From Alphaproteobacteria bacterium HGW-Alphaproteobacteria-6 (GTDB lineage Bacteria; Pseudomonadota; Alphaproteobacteria; Rhodobacterales; Rhodobacteraceae), in NCBI GenBank assembly GCA_002841115.1, contig PHEC01000003.1:1-61278 (forward strand): a DNA stretch of 61,278 nt. Reading direction: 5' to 3'. The notes beneath the pieces were generated by a model, which saw only the letters and a list, made by a program, of their open reading frames with translations, was not told where the DNA came from and made no database searches. Numbering within the stretch: position 1 is the first letter of the stretch; every line of letters starts with the position of its first letter. This document shows, in pieces, positions 24,021 through 32,953 of the stretch. A program made the position numbers and the translations under genes.

Positions 24021-25667
24021 ATGACGCAATCACCGCAAGACGGATCAAGCCACCGCGCCACGCTGGAAAGCCTTGCGCGGGCAACCCGCGCCGGCCGGGT
24101 CGACCGGCGCGAGTTCCTGGCACTCGCCTCGGTTCTCGGCGCCGGCGCGGCGGCCGCCTACGGCGCCCTCGGGCTGGCGGTGCCCGGGGTCGCGCGGGCG
24201 GCCGAACCGCGCCGCGGCGGGGTGCTGCGGATCGGCCAGCCGGTTCTGGAAATCACCGACCCGCGAACCTACGACTGGCCGGAAAAATCCAATGTCGCCC
24301 GGCAGTTCTGCGAACCCCTGGTGCGCTGGGAAGCCGATGGCCGCTTCTCGCCCAGCCTGCTCGAGGCCTGGGAGGTGTCGGAAGACGCGATGACCTACAC
24401 GCTTCATGTCCGCCCGGGTGTGACCTGGACCAACGGCGATGCCTTCACCGCCGATGACGTGATCCACAACATCCGCCGCTTCGCCGACCGCCGGATCGAG
24501 GGCAATTCGATGGCCGCGCGGATGATCGCGCTGCGCGACGACGGCGCCGACACCGCCGCCGATGCCGCGATCGAACGGGTCGATGATCTGACCGTGCGGC
24601 TCAACCTGCGCATCCCCGACATCTCGCTGATCCCGAGTTTCGGCGATTACCCGGCGCTTTGCGTGCATCCCTCGTTCGGCGATTCAAGCGATCTCGCGCA
24701 AGAACCGATCGGCACCGGCGCCTTTGAGTTGGTCAGCTTCACGATCGGCGAGCGCGCGGTGCTGAAGCGCCGCGAGGCCGGCGCCTGGTGGGGCGGCGAG
24801 GCCTGGCTGGACGGGATCGAGTTCATCGACTACGGCACCGATCAGGCGGCACTGATGGCCGGCTTCGCCGATGGCGACATCGACATGAACGACGAGACGG
24901 TGGCCGATTTCGACGCGCCGATGGCCGACCTCGGCCTTGTGCGCGAAGCGGCGGTGACCGCCACCACGATGGTGGCGCGGATGAACATGGGGGTGGAACC
25001 CTTCACCGACCAGCGCGTGCGCAACGCCTTTCAACTCGCGGTCGACAACGCGGTGGTGCTGGCGCTCGGCGGCGCCGGACTGGGTGCCGTGGCCGAAAAC
25101 CACCATGTCGCACCGGTCCATCCCGAATATGCCGACCTGCCGAAGATCGCGCCGGATCCGGCCAGGGCGAGGGCGCTGCTGGCCGAAGCCGGCCATGCCG
25201 AGACCGAATTCGAACTGATCTCGATCGACGAAGGCTCGCTGTCGACCTCGGCCGATGCGATCGCCGCCCAGTTGCGTGATGCCGGCATCACCATCAAGCG
25301 CACCATCCTGCCCGGCGCCACCTTCTGGAACGACTGGACGAAATACCCGTTCTCGACCACCTCCTGGGGTGCCCGCCCGCTCGGCGTGCAGGTCTATGCG
25401 CTCGCCTATCGTTCCGGCGAAGCCTGGAACGAAAGCGGCCATGCCAACCCGGACTTCGACGCGACCCTTGCCGCGGCGCTGGGCATCTTCGATGCCGACA
25501 AGCGCCGCCCGCTGATGGCCGAGATGGAACGGATGCTGCAGGCGAGCGGCGTGCTGATTCAGCCCTACTGGTATGAGTTGATCATGCATCACACCCCCCG
25601 GCTGCAGGGCTACAGCCGTCACCCGAACCGCGAAATGCATCTGGAAAGGGTCTGGTTGGCGGCCTGA
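24021..25667 (+). CDS. Orphan ABC solute-binding protein, family 5, Tat-exported
   Basis: A 548-aa peptide/nickel-type binding protein. The N-terminus carries a twin-arginine signal (RVDRREFLALASVLGAG, cleavage after about VARA). The mature part shows LLEAWEVSEDAMTYTLHVRPG and AFTADDV. It lies 118 bp after tupA on the same strand and has no permease or ATPase beside it. It might pair with the importer at 3.6-9.8 kb or with a distant one. Export by Tat suggests folding or cofactor binding before translocation. The ligand is unknown. Confidence 0.88.
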   Translation: MTQSPQDGSSHRATLESLARATRAGRVDRREFLALASVLGAGAAAAYGALGLAVPGVARAAEPRRGGVLRIGQPVLEITDPRTYDWPEKSNVARQFCEPLVRWEADGRFSPSLLEAWEVSEDAMTYTLHVRPGVTWTNGDAFTADDVIHNIRRFADRRIEGNSMAARMIALRDDGADTAADAAIERVDDLTVRLNLRIPDISLIPSFGDYPALCVHPSFGDSSDLAQEPIGTGAFELVSFTIGERAVLKRREAGAWWGGEAWLDGIEFIDYGTDQAALMAGFADGDIDMNDETVADFDAPMADLGLVREAAVTATTMVARMNMGVEPFTDQRVRNAFQLAVDNAVVLALGGAGLGAVAENHHVAPVHPEYADLPKIAPDPARARALLAEAGHAETEFELISIDEGSLSTSADAIAAQLRDAGITIKRTILPGATFWNDWTKYPFSTTSWGARPLGVQVYALAYRSGEAWNESGHANPDFDATLAAALGIFDADKRRPLMAEMERMLQASGVLIQPYWYELIMHHTPRLQGYSRHPNREMHLERVWLAA

Positions 25668-25704
25668 TCGACTCCGCCGCCGACGGTGGCGGGTTGCGGC
25701 GGCA

Positions 25705-25742
25705 GAGGCCTCCGGCGGAGGTATTTGGAAACAGAAGAAAGC
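25705..25742. repeat. Dispersed intergenic repeat, copy 4
   Basis: Palindrome CCTCCGGCGGAGG then TATTTGGAAACAGAAGAAAGC, nearly identical to copy 2 at 11813-11850. It lies 38 bp after the orphan binding-protein stop and forms an inverted pair with copy 5. Confidence 0.7.
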
Positions 25743-25761
25743 GGGACGCCAATCTTCGCCC

Positions 25762-25829
25762 GGCTTTCTTCTGTTCGAAAATACCTCGGGGGAGGCGGCG
25801 CCGCAGGCGGTGCCGGGGGCGGAGCCCCC
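25762..25829. repeat. Dispersed intergenic repeat, copy 5
   Basis: GGCTTTCTTCTGTTCGAAAATACC followed by GC-rich sequence and a GGGGGCGGAGCCCCC palindrome that ends at the uxaA stop codon. With copy 4 it forms a long imperfect inverted repeat between two convergent genes, and may act as a bidirectional terminator. Confidence 0.7.
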
Positions 25830-27355
25830 TACATCACCGCGCCCATCTGCCAGGGCACGAATTCGGCGCCGCCAAAACCCAGGTCCTCGCTGCGGGTCTT
25901 CTCGCCCGAGGCAACCCGCAGGAACATCTCGAAGATCTCCCGGCCCTTGGCCTCGATGCTGACGCCGTCGCTGATGATGTCGCCGCAGTTGATGTCCATG
26001 TCCTCGGACATCCGCGCATACATCTCGGTGTTGGTTGCGAGCTTGATGCAGGGCGTCGGCTTGTAGCCCGAGACCGAGCCGCGCCCGGTGGTGAAGGCGA
26101 CGAGGTTCGCCCCGGAGGCGATCTGGCCGGTGACCGAGCAGGGATCATAGCCGGGGCTGTCCATGAAGACAAAGCCGCGCTCGCTCACCGGTTCGGCGAA
26201 TTTGTAGACCTGGGTCAGGGGCGCGGTGCCGCCCTTGGCGACCGCGCCGAGGCTCTTCTCGAGGATCGTCGTCAGCCCGCCCTTCTTGTTGCCGGGGCTG
26301 GGGTTGTTGTCCATCTCGCCGCCGTTGCGGGCGCAGTATTCCTCCCACCAGCGGATCCGCTCGACGATCTTCGCGCCGACCTCGGGGGTGACCGCGCGCC
26401 GGGTCAGGAGGTGCTCGGCGCCGTAGATCTCGGAGGTTTCCGACAGGATCGTGGTGCCGCCATGGGCGACCAGCAGGTCCGATGCCGCGCCAAGCGCGGG
26501 GTTGGCGGTAATCCCCGAATAGCCGTCCGAGCCGCCGCATTGCAGCCCGACCATCAGATGATCGAGCCCGGCGGGCTGGCGCGTGACCCTGTTTGCCGCC
26601 GCTGCCATCTCGCGCAGGATCGCGGTGCCGGCCTCGATCGTGCGCCTGGTGCCGCCGGTCTGCTGGATCGTCATGTAGCGGAAATTGCCGTCGCCGCGCA
26701 GCCGTCCGGTGCCGATCAGGTCGGGGATCTGCATCACCTCGCAGCCCAGCCCGATCAGCAGGATCGCGCCGAAGTTCGGGTTGCGGGCATAGCCCTGCAG
26801 GGTGCGAAACAGCGTCGCATAGCCCTCGTCCTTGCCCGACATGCCGCAACCGGTGCCATGGACGATCGGCACCACGCCGTCGACATTGGGAAAATCGGCA
26901 AGCCAGCCGTCGCGATCTGCCGCCTCGGCGATGAAGCGCGCGACACTGCCCGAGCAGTTGACCGAGGTCAGGATGCCGAGGTAGTTGCGGGTGCCGACCG
27001 AGCCGTCGGCGCGGTGATAGCCCATGAACTGGCGTGCGCCGTCGGCCGCCGGCAAGGGGCGCAGGTCGGTCGAGAAGGCATAGTCCTGGTCATGCGCGCC
27101 CATGCCGAGATTGTGGACATGGACATGATCCCCTGCCGCGATCGGACCGGTGGCGGCGCCGATGATCTGGCCGTAGCGGCGGACCGGGGCGCCGGCCGCG
27201 ATCGGGCGAAGCGCGATCTTGTGGCCGCGCGGCACCGCGGCGGGCAGCGGCACCGCGACCTCGGCAAGCCGGGTTCCGGCCGGCAGGTCGGCAAGGGCGA
27301 CGACCACGTCGTCATCCGGGCTGAGGCGGATCGCCATGGTCTTGTCGGGGATCAT
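25829..27355 (-). CDS. UxaA family altronate/galactarate-type dehydratase
   Basis: A 508-aa sugar-acid dehydratase. Residues 1-90 form a SAF-like domain (IRLSPDDDVVVALADLPAGTRL). The rest is the UxaA/GarD catalytic domain with GYHRADGSVGTRNYLGIL, HGTGCGMSG and GGSDGYSGITANPALG. The family removes water from altronate, galactarate or similar acids in uronate and hexuronate breakdown, using Fe2+. It is divergent from a GntR regulator that probably controls it. The exact substrate is undetermined. Confidence 0.9.
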   Translation of the reverse strand: MIPDKTMAIRLSPDDDVVVALADLPAGTRLAEVAVPLPAAVPRGHKIALRPIAAGAPVRRYGQIIGAATGPIAAGDHVHVHNLGMGAHDQDYAFSTDLRPLPAADGARQFMGYHRADGSVGTRNYLGILTSVNCSGSVARFIAEAADRDGWLADFPNVDGVVPIVHGTGCGMSGKDEGYATLFRTLQGYARNPNFGAILLIGLGCEVMQIPDLIGTGRLRGDGNFRYMTIQQTGGTRRTIEAGTAILREMAAAANRVTRQPAGLDHLMVGLQCGGSDGYSGITANPALGAASDLLVAHGGTTILSETSEIYGAEHLLTRRAVTPEVGAKIVERIRWWEEYCARNGGEMDNNPSPGNKKGGLTTILEKSLGAVAKGGTAPLTQVYKFAEPVSERGFVFMDSPGYDPCSVTGQIASGANLVAFTTGRGSVSGYKPTPCIKLATNTEMYARMSEDMDINCGDIISDGVSIEAKGREIFEMFLRVASGEKTRSEDLGFGGAEFVPWQMGAVM

Positions 27356-27391
27356 CGGGTCATTCCCTTCGGGGTGGCAACGGGTGGCGGG

Positions 27392-27476
27392 CCAGTGGAT
27401 TCCTAAGGCCAGTGGATTCCTAAGGCCGGTGGATTCCTAAGGCCGGCGATTTCCTCGGACCAGCGGTTTCCTCGGG
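27392..27476. repeat. 17-bp tandem repeat, five units
   Basis: Unit starts at 27392, 27409, 27426, 27443 and 27460, consensus CC(A/G)GYGG(A/T)TTCCT(A/C)(A/G)GG with the first three units nearly exact. It lies in the spacer between the divergent uxaA and gntR genes, 37 bp from the uxaA start, where a promoter or multi-site operator would be expected. Confidence 0.8.
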
Positions 27477-27486
27477 CCGGGCGTGC

Positions 27487-27520
27487 TTGACAGCGTCCGG
27501 GCGGCGACTAACATGTTAGC
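27487..27520 (+). promoter_or_regulatory. gntR promoter with overlapping palindromic operator
   Basis: TTGACA at 27487-27492 is followed after 16 bases by TAACAT at 27509-27514, a plausible sigma-70-type promoter. The perfect palindrome CTAACATGTTAG (27508-27519) covers the -10 element and ends 1 base before the gntR ATG. This predicts autorepression and a transcript starting at or near the start codon. Confidence 0.6.
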
Positions 27521-28267
27521 ATGCTACAGCCGAGCGCCCCGCGACCACAAGAGCAATCCGGCGGGTCCACCCCGGACGGCCTGCCGCTGCCGCCGCTCGA
27601 GGCCTTTTCCGGCTCGCTGTCGCAGCGCGTCTACCTGTCGCTGAAATCGGCGATCCTGTCCTTGACCTTCCAGCCCGGAGAGACCCTGCGCAAGCCGGCG
27701 ATCTGCGCGACGCTGAATGTCTCGCGCAGCCCGGTTTCCGAGGCGGTGGCGCGGCTGGCGGCCGAGGGGCTTGTCGATGTCGTGCCGCAGGCGGGCACCT
27801 TTGTCGCGCGCTTTTCCATGGCCGAGATCCGCGAGGGCGCCTTTCTGCGCGAGGCGCTGGAACTGGCCGCGGTGGAGCGGGTGGCATCGACCATCACCGA
27901 GGCGCAGCTGGTCGAGTTGAGGCGCAATCTCAGGGTCCAGGAGGCGCTGGTCGCCGATGGCGATTTCGCCGGCTTCTATCAGGTGGATTCGGCGATGCAT
28001 GCGCTGATCCTGTCCTTCACCGGCCTGCGCCGCCTGTCGGTGCTGGCCGAGACCGCCTGGGTCCATGTCAACCGGGCGCGCCAGCTGATCCTGCCGCAGC
28101 CGGGCCGGGTCCAGGCAACGCTGGACGAACACCGCGCCATCGTCGCCGCGCTTGCCGCGCATGATCCGGTGGCGGCACGAGCGGCGGCGCGCCACCATCT
28201 CGGCCAATTGATCACCTATCTCGAACCGCTGGCCAGCGCGCGGCCCGACCTGTTCGCGCCGGGCTGA
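27521..28267 (+). CDS. GntR family transcriptional regulator (FCD type)
   Basis: A 248-aa protein. The N-terminal winged helix (about residues 30-95: LSQRVYLSLKSAILSLTFQPGE, then LNVSRSPVSEAVARLAAEGLV) is typical of GntR. A helical FCD ligand domain fills the rest (EIREGAFLREALELAAVERVA). There is no ribosome-binding site before the ATG, consistent with a leaderless message from the promoter just upstream. It is divergent from the uxaA-type gene, its probable target, with a sugar acid as likely effector. Confidence 0.9.
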   Translation: MLQPSAPRPQEQSGGSTPDGLPLPPLEAFSGSLSQRVYLSLKSAILSLTFQPGETLRKPAICATLNVSRSPVSEAVARLAAEGLVDVVPQAGTFVARFSMAEIREGAFLREALELAAVERVASTITEAQLVELRRNLRVQEALVADGDFAGFYQVDSAMHALILSFTGLRRLSVLAETAWVHVNRARQLILPQPGRVQATLDEHRAIVAALAAHDPVAARAAARHHLGQLITYLEPLASARPDLFAPG

Positions 28268-28304
28268 GCGGGCGCGGCGGCCGGGCAACCGGGCGGCCTG
28301 CGCC

Positions 28305-28764
28305 TCAACCCGCTGTCAGGTCAGCGAAATAATCCTCGTCGATCCCCCGGATCACATAGGTGGTGCGGTTGCGCACGCCCACGCCATGGCGGATCATCAG
28401 CTGCGCCAGCCTGCGCCCGTCGATCAGCACCACGCGGTGCTGCACCTTGCCGAGATAGCCGCGCGCCTCGGCCGAGAAATCCGAGGTGGTGACGAAGACG
28501 CCCTTGGTCGCCCCCTCGCCGGTCAGGCTGCCGATGAACTGCTGGATCGCCGGGCGCCCGACCTTGATATCGGGCGCATAGCGCTTGGCCTGGACATAGA
28601 CCGCATCCAGCCCCAGCGCGTCCTCGTGGATGATGCCGTCGATGCCGCCATCGCCGCTGGCCCTGGTCATCCGCGCATTGGCAAGATCACCGCCGCCATA
28701 GCCCATCGCCGACAAGCGCCGCCAAAACCGGAAAGAACAGATCCTGCATCGTCGGTATCGCCAT
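28305..28764 (-). pseudogene. Mrr-type restriction endonuclease, internal-deletion remnant
   Basis: The 3' part encodes an Mrr catalytic domain with MGYGG, SGDGGIDGIIHED and YVQAKRY (the D...QxK nuclease core) and a GVFVTTSDFSAEARGY stretch. Just upstream, in a different frame, an ATG at 28764 begins MAIPTMQDLFFPVLAAL, the start of the Mrr N-terminal DNA-binding domain. The two halves meet near 28715 out of frame, so about 150 residues in between have been lost. The catalytic part could still be read from an ATG at 28706 (133 aa). It begins 3 bp after the dxs stop. Confidence 0.72.
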
Positions 28765-28767
28765 CGC

Positions 28768-30681
28768 CTACGCCCTCGCCCCGACCACCGCCACGCCCAG
28801 AACCTCGAGCACCTTCGCCGTGATCCCGGCGGCGTCAAGCCCGGCCTCGGCATACATCGCCGCAGGGTCGGCGTGGTCGATGAAGCTGTCGGGCAGCACC
28901 ATGGCGCGGAACTTCAGCCCGCGGTCGAAGACCCCGGCCTCGGCCAGGCATTGCGCGACATGGCTGCCGAAACCGCCGATCGCACCTTCCTCGATGGTGA
29001 TCAGCGCCTCGTGCCCGCGCGCCAGCCGCAAGATCAGGTCGCGGTCGAGCGGCTTGGCGAAACGCGCATCGGCCACCGTCGGCGCCAGGCCGCGCGCCGC
29101 CAGCGCCTCGCGCGCCGCCATGACCTCGGCCAGCCGCGTGCCATAGGACAGGATCGCGACGCGGCCACCCTCGGCGATGATCCGGCCGCGGCCGATCTCC
29201 AGCGCCTCGCCGCGTTCGGGCATCTCGACGCCGACCCCCTCGCCGCGCGGATAGCGCAACGCCGAGGGGCGGTCATCGATGGCGACCGCGGTGGCGACCA
29301 TATGGACCAGTTCGGCCTCGTCCGCCGCCGCCATCACCACGAAGCCCGGCAGGTTGGACAGGAACGCCACGTCGAAGGCGCCGGCATGGGTGGCACCGTC
29401 GGCGCCGACCAGCCCGGCCCGGTCGATGGCAAAGCGCACCGGCAGGCGCTGGATCGCCACGTCATGGACGATCTGGTCATAGCCGCGCTGCAGGAAGGTC
29501 GAATAGAGCGCGCAGAAGGGCTTCATCCCGGCCGCCGCCAGCCCGGCGGCGAAGGTCACCGCATGCTGTTCGGCGATGCCGACATCGAAGCAGCGGCGCG
29601 GGAACCGTTCGGCGAACAGGTCAAGCCCGGTGCCGTCGGGCATCGCCGCGGTGATCGCGACGATGCGCTCATCGGCCTCGGCCTCGCGGATCAGGCTTTG
29701 CGCGAAAACCTTCGTATAGGCTGGCGCGTTCGAGGGCGGCTTTTTCTGAATACCGGTCGCCACGTCGAATTTCGCCGTGGCATGGCCGCGGTCGGCGGCG
29801 CGTTCGGCCGGGCCATAGCCCTTGCCCTTTTTCGTCAGCACATGGATCAGCACCGGCCCGGTCGCCCGCGCATGCACGGTGCGCAGCACCGCCAGCAATT
29901 GCCCGATGTCATGGCCGTCGATCGGCCCGACATAGGAAAAGCCCAGTTCCTCGAACAAGGTTCCACCGACCGCCATGCCCTTGAGCATCTCCTTGGCCCG
30001 CCGCGCGCCTTCCTGAAAGGGCTCGGGCAGCAGGCTGATCGCACCCTTGGCGGCGGCCCTGAATTCCTGAAAGGGCGCGCCGGTGTAAAGCCGCGTGAGG
30101 TAGGCCGACATCGCCCCCACCGGCGGCGCGATCGACATCTCGTTGTCGTTGAGCACGACGAAAAGCCGCTTTTTCAGATGACCGGCGTTGTTCATCGCCT
30201 CATAGGCCATGCCCGCGCTCATCGCGCCGTCGCCGATCACCGCCACCGCATCACCGGCCGCACCGCCAAGATCGCGCGCCACCGCAAAACCCAGTGCCGC
30301 CGAGATCGAGGTCGAGCTATGCGCCGCGCCAAAGGGGTCATGCGGGCTTTCCGACCGCCTGGTGAAGCCCGACAACCCGCCCTTCTGGCGCAGCGTGCGG
30401 ATCCGCTCGCGCCGGCCGGTCAGGATCTTGTGCGGATAGCATTGATGGCCGACATCCCAGATGATCTTGTCGCGCGGGCTGTCGAAGACCGCGTGCAGCG
30501 CCACCGTCAGTTCGACCACCCCCAGCCCGGCGCCAAGATGGCCGCCGGTCACCGACACCGCGCTGATCGTCTCGGCGCGCACCTCATCGGCCAGGGCCCG
30601 CAGATCGGCCTCGCCGAGATGCTTCAGGTCGGCCGGACCATGCACCCGGTCCAGCAGCGGCGTCTTGGGTCTGTCGGTCAT
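28768..30681 (-). CDS. dxs: 1-deoxy-D-xylulose-5-phosphate synthase
   Basis: A 637-aa thiamine-diphosphate enzyme that condenses pyruvate and glyceraldehyde 3-phosphate, the first step of the MEP isoprenoid pathway. Visible motifs are [16 protein letters not shown], the ThDP-binding [16 protein letters not shown], and the transketolase-type [14 protein letters not shown] and [16 protein letters not shown] blocks. The ATG at 30681 matches the family start; the upstream extension is noise. It follows ispA by 25 bp in the xseB-ispA-dxs operon common in alphaproteobacteria. Confidence 0.96.
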   Translation of the reverse strand: MTDRPKTPLLDRVHGPADLKHLGEADLRALADEVRAETISAVSVTGGHLGAGLGVVELTVALHAVFDSPRDKIIWDVGHQCYPHKILTGRRERIRTLRQKGGLSGFTRRSESPHDPFGAAHSSTSISAALGFAVARDLGGAAGDAVAVIGDGAMSAGMAYEAMNNAGHLKKRLFVVLNDNEMSIAPPVGAMSAYLTRLYTGAPFQEFRAAAKGAISLLPEPFQEGARRAKEMLKGMAVGGTLFEELGFSYVGPIDGHDIGQLLAVLRTVHARATGPVLIHVLTKKGKGYGPAERAADRGHATAKFDVATGIQKKPPSNAPAYTKVFAQSLIREAEADERIVAITAAMPDGTGLDLFAERFPRRCFDVGIAEQHAVTFAAGLAAAGMKPFCALYSTFLQRGYDQIVHDVAIQRLPVRFAIDRAGLVGADGATHAGAFDVAFLSNLPGFVVMAAADEAELVHMVATAVAIDDRPSALRYPRGEGVGVEMPERGEALEIGRGRIIAEGGRVAILSYGTRLAEVMAAREALAARGLAPTVADARFAKPLDRDLILRLARGHEALITIEEGAIGGFGSHVAQCLAEAGVFDRGLKFRAMVLPDSFIDHADPAAMYAEAGLDAAGITAKVLEVLGVAVVGARA

Positions 30682-30706
30682 CCCGGGGCCTTCCTCGCGC
30701 AAGCGA

Positions 30707-31600
30707 TCAGCTGTCGCGGGCAATAGCGAAGCGCGCCGCAGCCCGCAAGCCGTCCGCCGCGTCGCCGTAGGGCGCCAGCGCCGCCTCGGCCGCGGCAACC
30801 AGATCGCGGGCCCGCGCCTTCGCACCTTTCAGCCCCAGAAGCGAGACGAAGGTCGCCTTGCCCGCCGCGCCATCCTTCTTCAGCCTCTTGCCGGCCTTGC
30901 CCGCATCGCCCTCGACATCAAGGATGTCATCGGCGATCTGGAAAGCCAGACCAAGCGCGCGCGCATAATCGGCCAGGGGTGCGCGGTCGGCGCCGGCCAG
31001 GATCGCGCCGGCCTCGGCGGCAAAGCCGATCAGCGCCCCGGTCTTGGCCGCCTGAAGCGCGGTGATCGCCGCCAGGTCAAGCGGTGCGGCCGCGGTCTCG
31101 GCCGCCATGTCCAGCGCCTGCCCCAGCACCATGCCCTCGGCGCCCGAGGCACGCGCCAGCGCCGCGACCAGCGCCAGCCGCCGCTCGGCCGGGCCCAGCA
31201 CCGGATCGCACAACAGCCCGAAGGCCAGGCTCTGCAAGGCATCGCCGGCCAGAACCGCGGTCGCCTCGTCCCAGGCGACATGCACCGTCGGCACCCCGCG
31301 GCGCAGATCGTCGTCATCCATGCAGGGCAGGTCGTCATGCACCAGGCTGTAGGCATGCAGCGCCTCGACCGCCGCCGCCGCCGGCATCGCCGCCTCTGCG
31401 CCGATCCGGTGCAGCGCCGCCCCCTCCAGCACCAGAAAGGCGCGCAGCCGCTTGCCACCCGACAGCGCATGGTGCATCGCCGCGATCACCGGCACGCCGT
31501 CCCGCGCCGGCACCGCAGCATCGAGCGCGCCCTGCACCGCGCGGCGCGCCGCCTCCAGCCGCGCGGCGAACACCCTAGAGCCGATCGCGTTCATTCGCAT
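30707..31600 (-). CDS. ispA: Polyprenyl synthetase (farnesyl/geranyl diphosphate synthase)
   Basis: A 297-aa all-helical prenyltransferase with the first aspartate-rich motif [15 protein letters not shown] and the second [13 protein letters not shown], plus [13 protein letters not shown] near residue 50. It makes farnesyl diphosphate from IPP and DMAPP for quinones, carotenoids and undecaprenyl phosphate. The start at 31600 has a second in-frame ATG at 31594. It lies between xseB and dxs. Confidence 0.94.
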   Translation of the reverse strand: MRMNAIGSRVFAARLEAARRAVQGALDAAVPARDGVPVIAAMHHALSGGKRLRAFLVLEGAALHRIGAEAAMPAAAAVEALHAYSLVHDDLPCMDDDDLRRGVPTVHVAWDEATAVLAGDALQSLAFGLLCDPVLGPAERRLALVAALARASGAEGMVLGQALDMAAETAAAPLDLAAITALQAAKTGALIGFAAEAGAILAGADRAPLADYARALGLAFQIADDILDVEGDAGKAGKRLKKDGAAGKATFVSLLGLKGAKARARDLVAAAEAALAPYGDAADGLRAAARFAIARDS

Positions 31601-31678
31601 TCACACGACCCGCTCTGACCCGTTGATCTGGCATGCCCGAGGCGCGCAAAACCGGCTCCCGCTCTTGCGCGACATGCT

Positions 31679-31915
31679 TTACAGCCCGTCGACCGGCACC
31701 AGCCCCTCGGCCGCGCCGCCCTCGCCCAGGGTGATCTTCGCCACCTTCTCCTCGGCGGATTTCAGCTTGGCCTCGCAATGCGCCTTCAAGGCTGCACCAC
31801 GCTCGTAGAACCGGATCGACTCCTCAAGCCCGACATCGCCGCGCTCCAGCTGGCTGACCACCTTCTCCAGTTCGGCCATCGCCGCCTCGAATGACATCGC
31901 CTCGATATCGCTCAC
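31679..31915 (-). CDS. xseB: Exodeoxyribonuclease VII small subunit
   Basis: A 78-aa coiled-coil protein with the family signature FEAAMAELEKVVSQLERGDVGLEESIRFYERG and a VAKI motif. It partners the large subunit XseA, encoded elsewhere, in degrading single-stranded DNA. Its ATG overlaps the deacetylase stop by 4 bp. Confidence 0.95.
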   Translation of the reverse strand: MSDIEAMSFEAAMAELEKVVSQLERGDVGLEESIRFYERGAALKAHCEAKLKSAEEKVAKITLGEGGAAEGLVPVDGL

Positions 31916-32868
31916 CCGCGCTCCTCCATCAGACCCCGCACATGCGCCGCGACCGAACCGGCCAGGGCCGCCAGATCATAGCCGCCCTCGAGGCTCGACA
32001 CCACCCGCCCGCCGCAGACCGATCCCGCGACCGCGCCGATCGCCCCGGTCAGCCAGGCGTAATCGCCCTCGTCCCAGACCAGCCCGCCCAGGGGATCGTC
32101 GCGGTGCGCATCAAAGCCGGCGCTGAGCAGGATCAACTCGGGCGCGAAATCGGCAACCCGCGCCAGGGCCCCCGCCCAGGCCACGCGCATCTCGGCGCCG
32201 CCGCTGCCCGGCACCAGCGGCAGGTTGAGGATCTGGCCATGCGCGCCCCGCTCTTCGACCGCGCCGCTGCCGGGGTAAAGCGGCATCTGGTGTGACGAGA
32301 CGAACAGCACCCGATCCTCGTCCCACATGAGATCCTGCGTGCCATTGCCGTGATGGACATCGAAATCCAGAACCGCCACCCGGCGCAGCCGGTGATGATC
32401 GAGCGCCCGCTTCGCCGCGATCGCCACCGTGCCGAACAGACAGAACCCCATGGCGCGCGTCGCCTCGGCATGATGGCCGGGCGGGCGCATCGCGACAAAT
32501 CCGTTACGCACCTCACCCGCCAGCACCGCATCGACCGCCGCATTGACCCCGCCCACCGCCCGCAAGGCGGCCCCGAGGCTGCCCGGCGATACAAAGGTAT
32601 CGGCATCGAGCGCCGCCCAGCCCTCTGCCGGCACCGCCCGCCGCAGCGCATCGAGATAGGCGGCCGGATGACAGCGCAACACCTCGCGGTCATCGGCCGG
32701 CACTGCCTCGCGCCGGATCAGCGCCGCGAAGGCCGGCACCGCCAGCGCCGCCTCGATCGCCTGCAACCGCTCGGCCCGCTCGGGATGGCCCGGCGGCGTG
32801 ACATGCCCGGATCCGGCGCCAGGCCCGGCCCCGCCCCCCGCCGCGTCAGAGATGAAAAGCGTGCTCAC
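31912..32868 (-). CDS. Histone deacetylase-like (acetoin utilisation/HDAC) amidohydrolase
   Basis: A 318-aa zinc-dependent deacetylase of the class II HDAC-like bacterial family. Active-site motifs include RPPGHHAE (catalytic histidines), VLDFDVHHGNGTQ (zinc ligands Asp and His) and LSAGFDAHRDDPLGG. The GTG at 32868 was chosen because the family starts at STLFISD; upstream in-frame sequence is noise. These enzymes deacetylate polyamines or other small amides. It is coupled to xseB by a 4-bp overlap, a common Rhodobacterales arrangement. Confidence 0.92.
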   Translation of the reverse strand: MSTLFISDAAGGGAGPGAGSGHVTPPGHPERAERLQAIEAALAVPAFAALIRREAVPADDREVLRCHPAAYLDALRRAVPAEGWAALDADTFVSPGSLGAALRAVGGVNAAVDAVLAGEVRNGFVAMRPPGHHAEATRAMGFCLFGTVAIAAKRALDHHRLRRVAVLDFDVHHGNGTQDLMWDEDRVLFVSSHQMPLYPGSGAVEERGAHGQILNLPLVPGSGGAEMRVAWAGALARVADFAPELILLSAGFDAHRDDPLGGLVWDEGDYAWLTGAIGAVAGSVCGGRVVSSLEGGYDLAALAGSVAAHVRGLMEERG

Positions 32869-32900
32869 CCCGGCTTCTTCGTTGCTGAAATACCCCCGCG
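32869..32900. repeat. Dispersed intergenic repeat, diverged copy 6
   Basis: GGCTTCTTCGTTGCTGAAATACCCC followed by a GC palindrome CGCGCGGAGCGC, adjacent to the deacetylase start. It shares the AAATACC core with the other copies but is more diverged. Confidence 0.5.
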
Positions 32901-32953
32901 CGGAGCGCCCGCAACGGCGGCCACCGGCATTGCGTCGGTCATTTCTGTGCCGC

